From Vibrio sp. 99-8-1 (GTDB lineage Bacteria > Pseudomonadota > Gammaproteobacteria > Enterobacterales > Vibrionaceae), in assembly GCF_013114595.1 (NCBI RefSeq), contig NZ_VTXE01000038.1, positions 1-46,366 on the forward strand: a stretch of DNA of 46,366 bases, given 5' to 3'. The notes under the pieces were generated by a model. The model had not been told where the DNA came from and searched no databases. It saw only the letters and a program-made list of their open reading frames with translations. How positions within the stretch are numbered: position 1 is the stretch's first letter; every line of letters starts with the position of its first letter. This document shows, in pieces, positions 44,936 through 46,366 of this stretch. The position numbers were made by a program, and so were the translations under genes.

Positions 44936-44966
44936 TCTCTCAAAGGATAGGGGCTTTTTCCTTTTC
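44936..44966 (+). terminator. Probable terminator of flaA
   Basis: GGCCCC and GGGGC(T) pair around a ~17-nt loop and are followed by TTTTTCCTTTT. It lies about 220 nt after the flaA stop codon. The stem is short, but no better terminator occurs between flaA and flaC. Confidence 0.55.
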
Positions 44967-45351
44967 TAAACCCAGATAAACTTCCTTAAATACTTTGTTA
45001 TTCCATCGTATCTTCCCAACTGCCAAGTATCTGTTTTGCGACTCAGCTTAAGCGATGCTTACGGATCAGCAGCCTTTTTCTGTGCGGATAATCTTGCTAA
45101 GGGATGGCATTACTTCAGGTAACTTTGTTTCACTGAATAGATAGATAGCGTTCTGAACTCTGTACTCAGAAATGACGGGGTAATAACGACTATTTACACC
45201 TTTAACACGGCCAAAAATTTAAGTTAACCGCCTATATCGACCAACTCTCAGCATACTTTAGCGCTAATTGTCTTAAAAAAAACGGTTTTAAGCACTTGAT
45301 CACATTGAACTGTTTTTTAGCAAAAAAAGTTAAAAAAAAGGGAATTATTTC
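44967..45351. other. Gap between flaA terminator and flaC promoter
   Basis: About 385 bp of AT-rich sequence. I see no ORF with a ribosome site, no tRNA and no strong repeat in it. A frame open from 45296 is simply an upstream extension of the flaC frame. Confidence 0.5.
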
Positions 45352-45378
45352 TAAAGGATTTATTCGCCACGCCGTTAA
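45352..45378 (+). promoter_or_regulatory. Sigma-28 promoter of flaC
   Basis: TAAA (45352-45355), 15-bp spacer and GCCGTTAA (45371-45378) match the FliA consensus in 11 of 12 positions. The flaC ATG is 83 bp downstream. Confidence 0.8.
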
Positions 45379-45460
45379 TGAAAGTAACTTTGAGAGAACT
45401 ACTTGGTTTTCCGAGACGTCGGAAACCGTTACAACCGGAAAATCAATTGGAGAAATCACC

Positions 45461-46366
45461 ATGGCAGTTAATGTAAATACAAACGTAGCGGCAATGACAG
45501 CACAACGTCATTTGAATAACGCAGCAAACGACCTTAATGGGTCAATGGAACCTACAATCATCAAATGGCTCTAACTCATCAGAAGAGCGTGTGGCGATTC
45601 AAGAAGAGATTGGTGCACTGAACGATGAGTTAAACCGTATCGCTGAAACCACGTCTTTTGGTGGTAACAAGCTACTTAACGGTACTCACGGTACTAAATC
45701 GTTCCAAATCGGTGCGGATAACGGTGAAGCCGTAATGCTTGAGCTAAAAGACATGCGTTCAGACAACCGTCTAATGGGTGGCTCAACGTATCAAGCAACG
45801 GGCGAAATTGATAAGAACTGGGAAGTATCGAAAGATGCACAGCTAACAATTGGTGTTACTGACCAGTTTGGTGCGGCTCGCGAAATCACTATCGATGCGA
45901 AAGAAGGTGACGATATTGAAGAGCTAGCAACTTACATCAATGGTCAACAAGACCTAGTCAGTGCGTCAGTAGATGAAAGCGGCAACCTTCAAGTATTCGC
46001 AGGTAACAACTCAGTTGAAGGTAATGTGACCTTTGGTGGAAGCCTAGCGGGTGAGCTTGGAATGAGTGGCCCAACATCAGTATCAGTAGACACCATTGAT
46101 GTTCGTAGCGTAGGTGGAGCACAAGAAGCAGTAGCGATTGTCGATGCAGCGATGAAGTATGTGGATAGTCACCGTGCAGAGCTAGGTGCATTCCAGAACC
46201 GCTTTGATAGTGCAATCAACAACTTAGATAACATCAACGAAAATGTGAATGCGTCTAAGAGCCGAATCAAAGATACTGACTTTGCGAAAGAAACAACGTC
46301 TATGACTAAGTCACAAATTTTGCAACAAGCATCTACTTCTGTACTTGCTCAAGCAAAACAAGCACC
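45461..46366 (+). pseudogene. flaC: Flagellin gene flaC, internally deleted and frameshifted (3' end cut by window)
   Basis: The sigma-28 promoter and the start (MAVNVNTNVAAMTAQRHLNN) are intact, but after SME at residues 28-30 the frame runs into PTIIKWL and a stop at 45572-45574. From 45552 the flagellin sequence resumes one frame over at LQSSNGSNSSEERVAIQEE and stays open to the window end (LAQAKQAP). Compared with flaA, about 66 codons are missing, from the Arg of MERLSSG to the Ser before LQS, or about 197 bp, which is not a multiple of three. The retained part closely resembles V. cholerae FlaC (GGNKLLNGTH, AFQNRF, NNLDNINENVNASKSRI). As read, it could make only a 37-residue peptide. 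A sequencing or assembly error in this conserved paralogous region is an alternative. Confidence 0.8.

Noticed and set aside
45296..45460. N-terminal extension of the flaC frame
   Set aside because: It covers the sigma-28 promoter and leader, and the flagellin start MAVNVNTNV is at 45461.

Overview
The window is a chromosomal segment of a gamma-proteobacterium, almost certainly a Vibrionaceae member (Vibrio or a close relative). The evidence is the sheathed, polar-type flagellar cluster with flgT/flgO/flgP and cheV-cheR, two linked flagellin genes of the FlaA and FlaC types, a NutA-type 5'-nucleotidase lipoprotein, and the block lolB-ispE-prs facing hemA-prfA-prmC-sirB2-sirB1-kdsA. No phage, IS element or CRISPR array was seen.

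Layout. Positions 1-10,240 are housekeeping: tRNA-Met(CAT), ychF and pth, then lolB-ispE-prs (all minus), diverging from the six-gene hemA-to-kdsA run (plus). From 10,240 to 14,930 lie nutA, ybaK, rluF, smrA and a 46-residue DUF3149-like membrane protein preceded by an FNR-type box. From 15,120 to 16,300 there is a striking non-coding locus: a single intact tRNA-Pro(TGG) gene has two degenerate 5'-half copies (93-95 bp units) upstream and six 144-bp repeats downstream. Each downstream repeat carries a terminator hairpin, a second conserved stem and a degenerate tRNA-Pro 3' end. Next come an MviM-like oxidoreductase, a YbaP-like TraB/GumN protein, a copper ATPase with a CueR-type promoter, gltX, an unrecognised protein with two AP2-like repeats, and tRNA-Arg(CCT).

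From 23,800 to the end the window is motility. It holds a NIT-domain chemoreceptor with a sigma-28-type promoter, flgT (minus), flgO-flgP (plus), flgA and flgM-flgN (minus), cheV-cheR, then flgBCDE, flgFGHIJ and flgKL, each of the three runs headed by a sigma-54 (-24/-12) promoter, and finally flaA and flaC. The promoters visible in the sequence fit the known Vibrio hierarchy: sigma-54/FlrC for hook-basal body genes and flaA; sigma-28/FliA for flgMN, the chemoreceptor and flaC.

Most unusual features: the tRNA-Pro repeat array, which resembles in architecture (not sequence) the E. coli tyrT/rtT repeats; the flaC copy, which lacks about 197 bp of its conserved N-terminal region and is frameshifted; and a strongly structured 5' leader of flaA.
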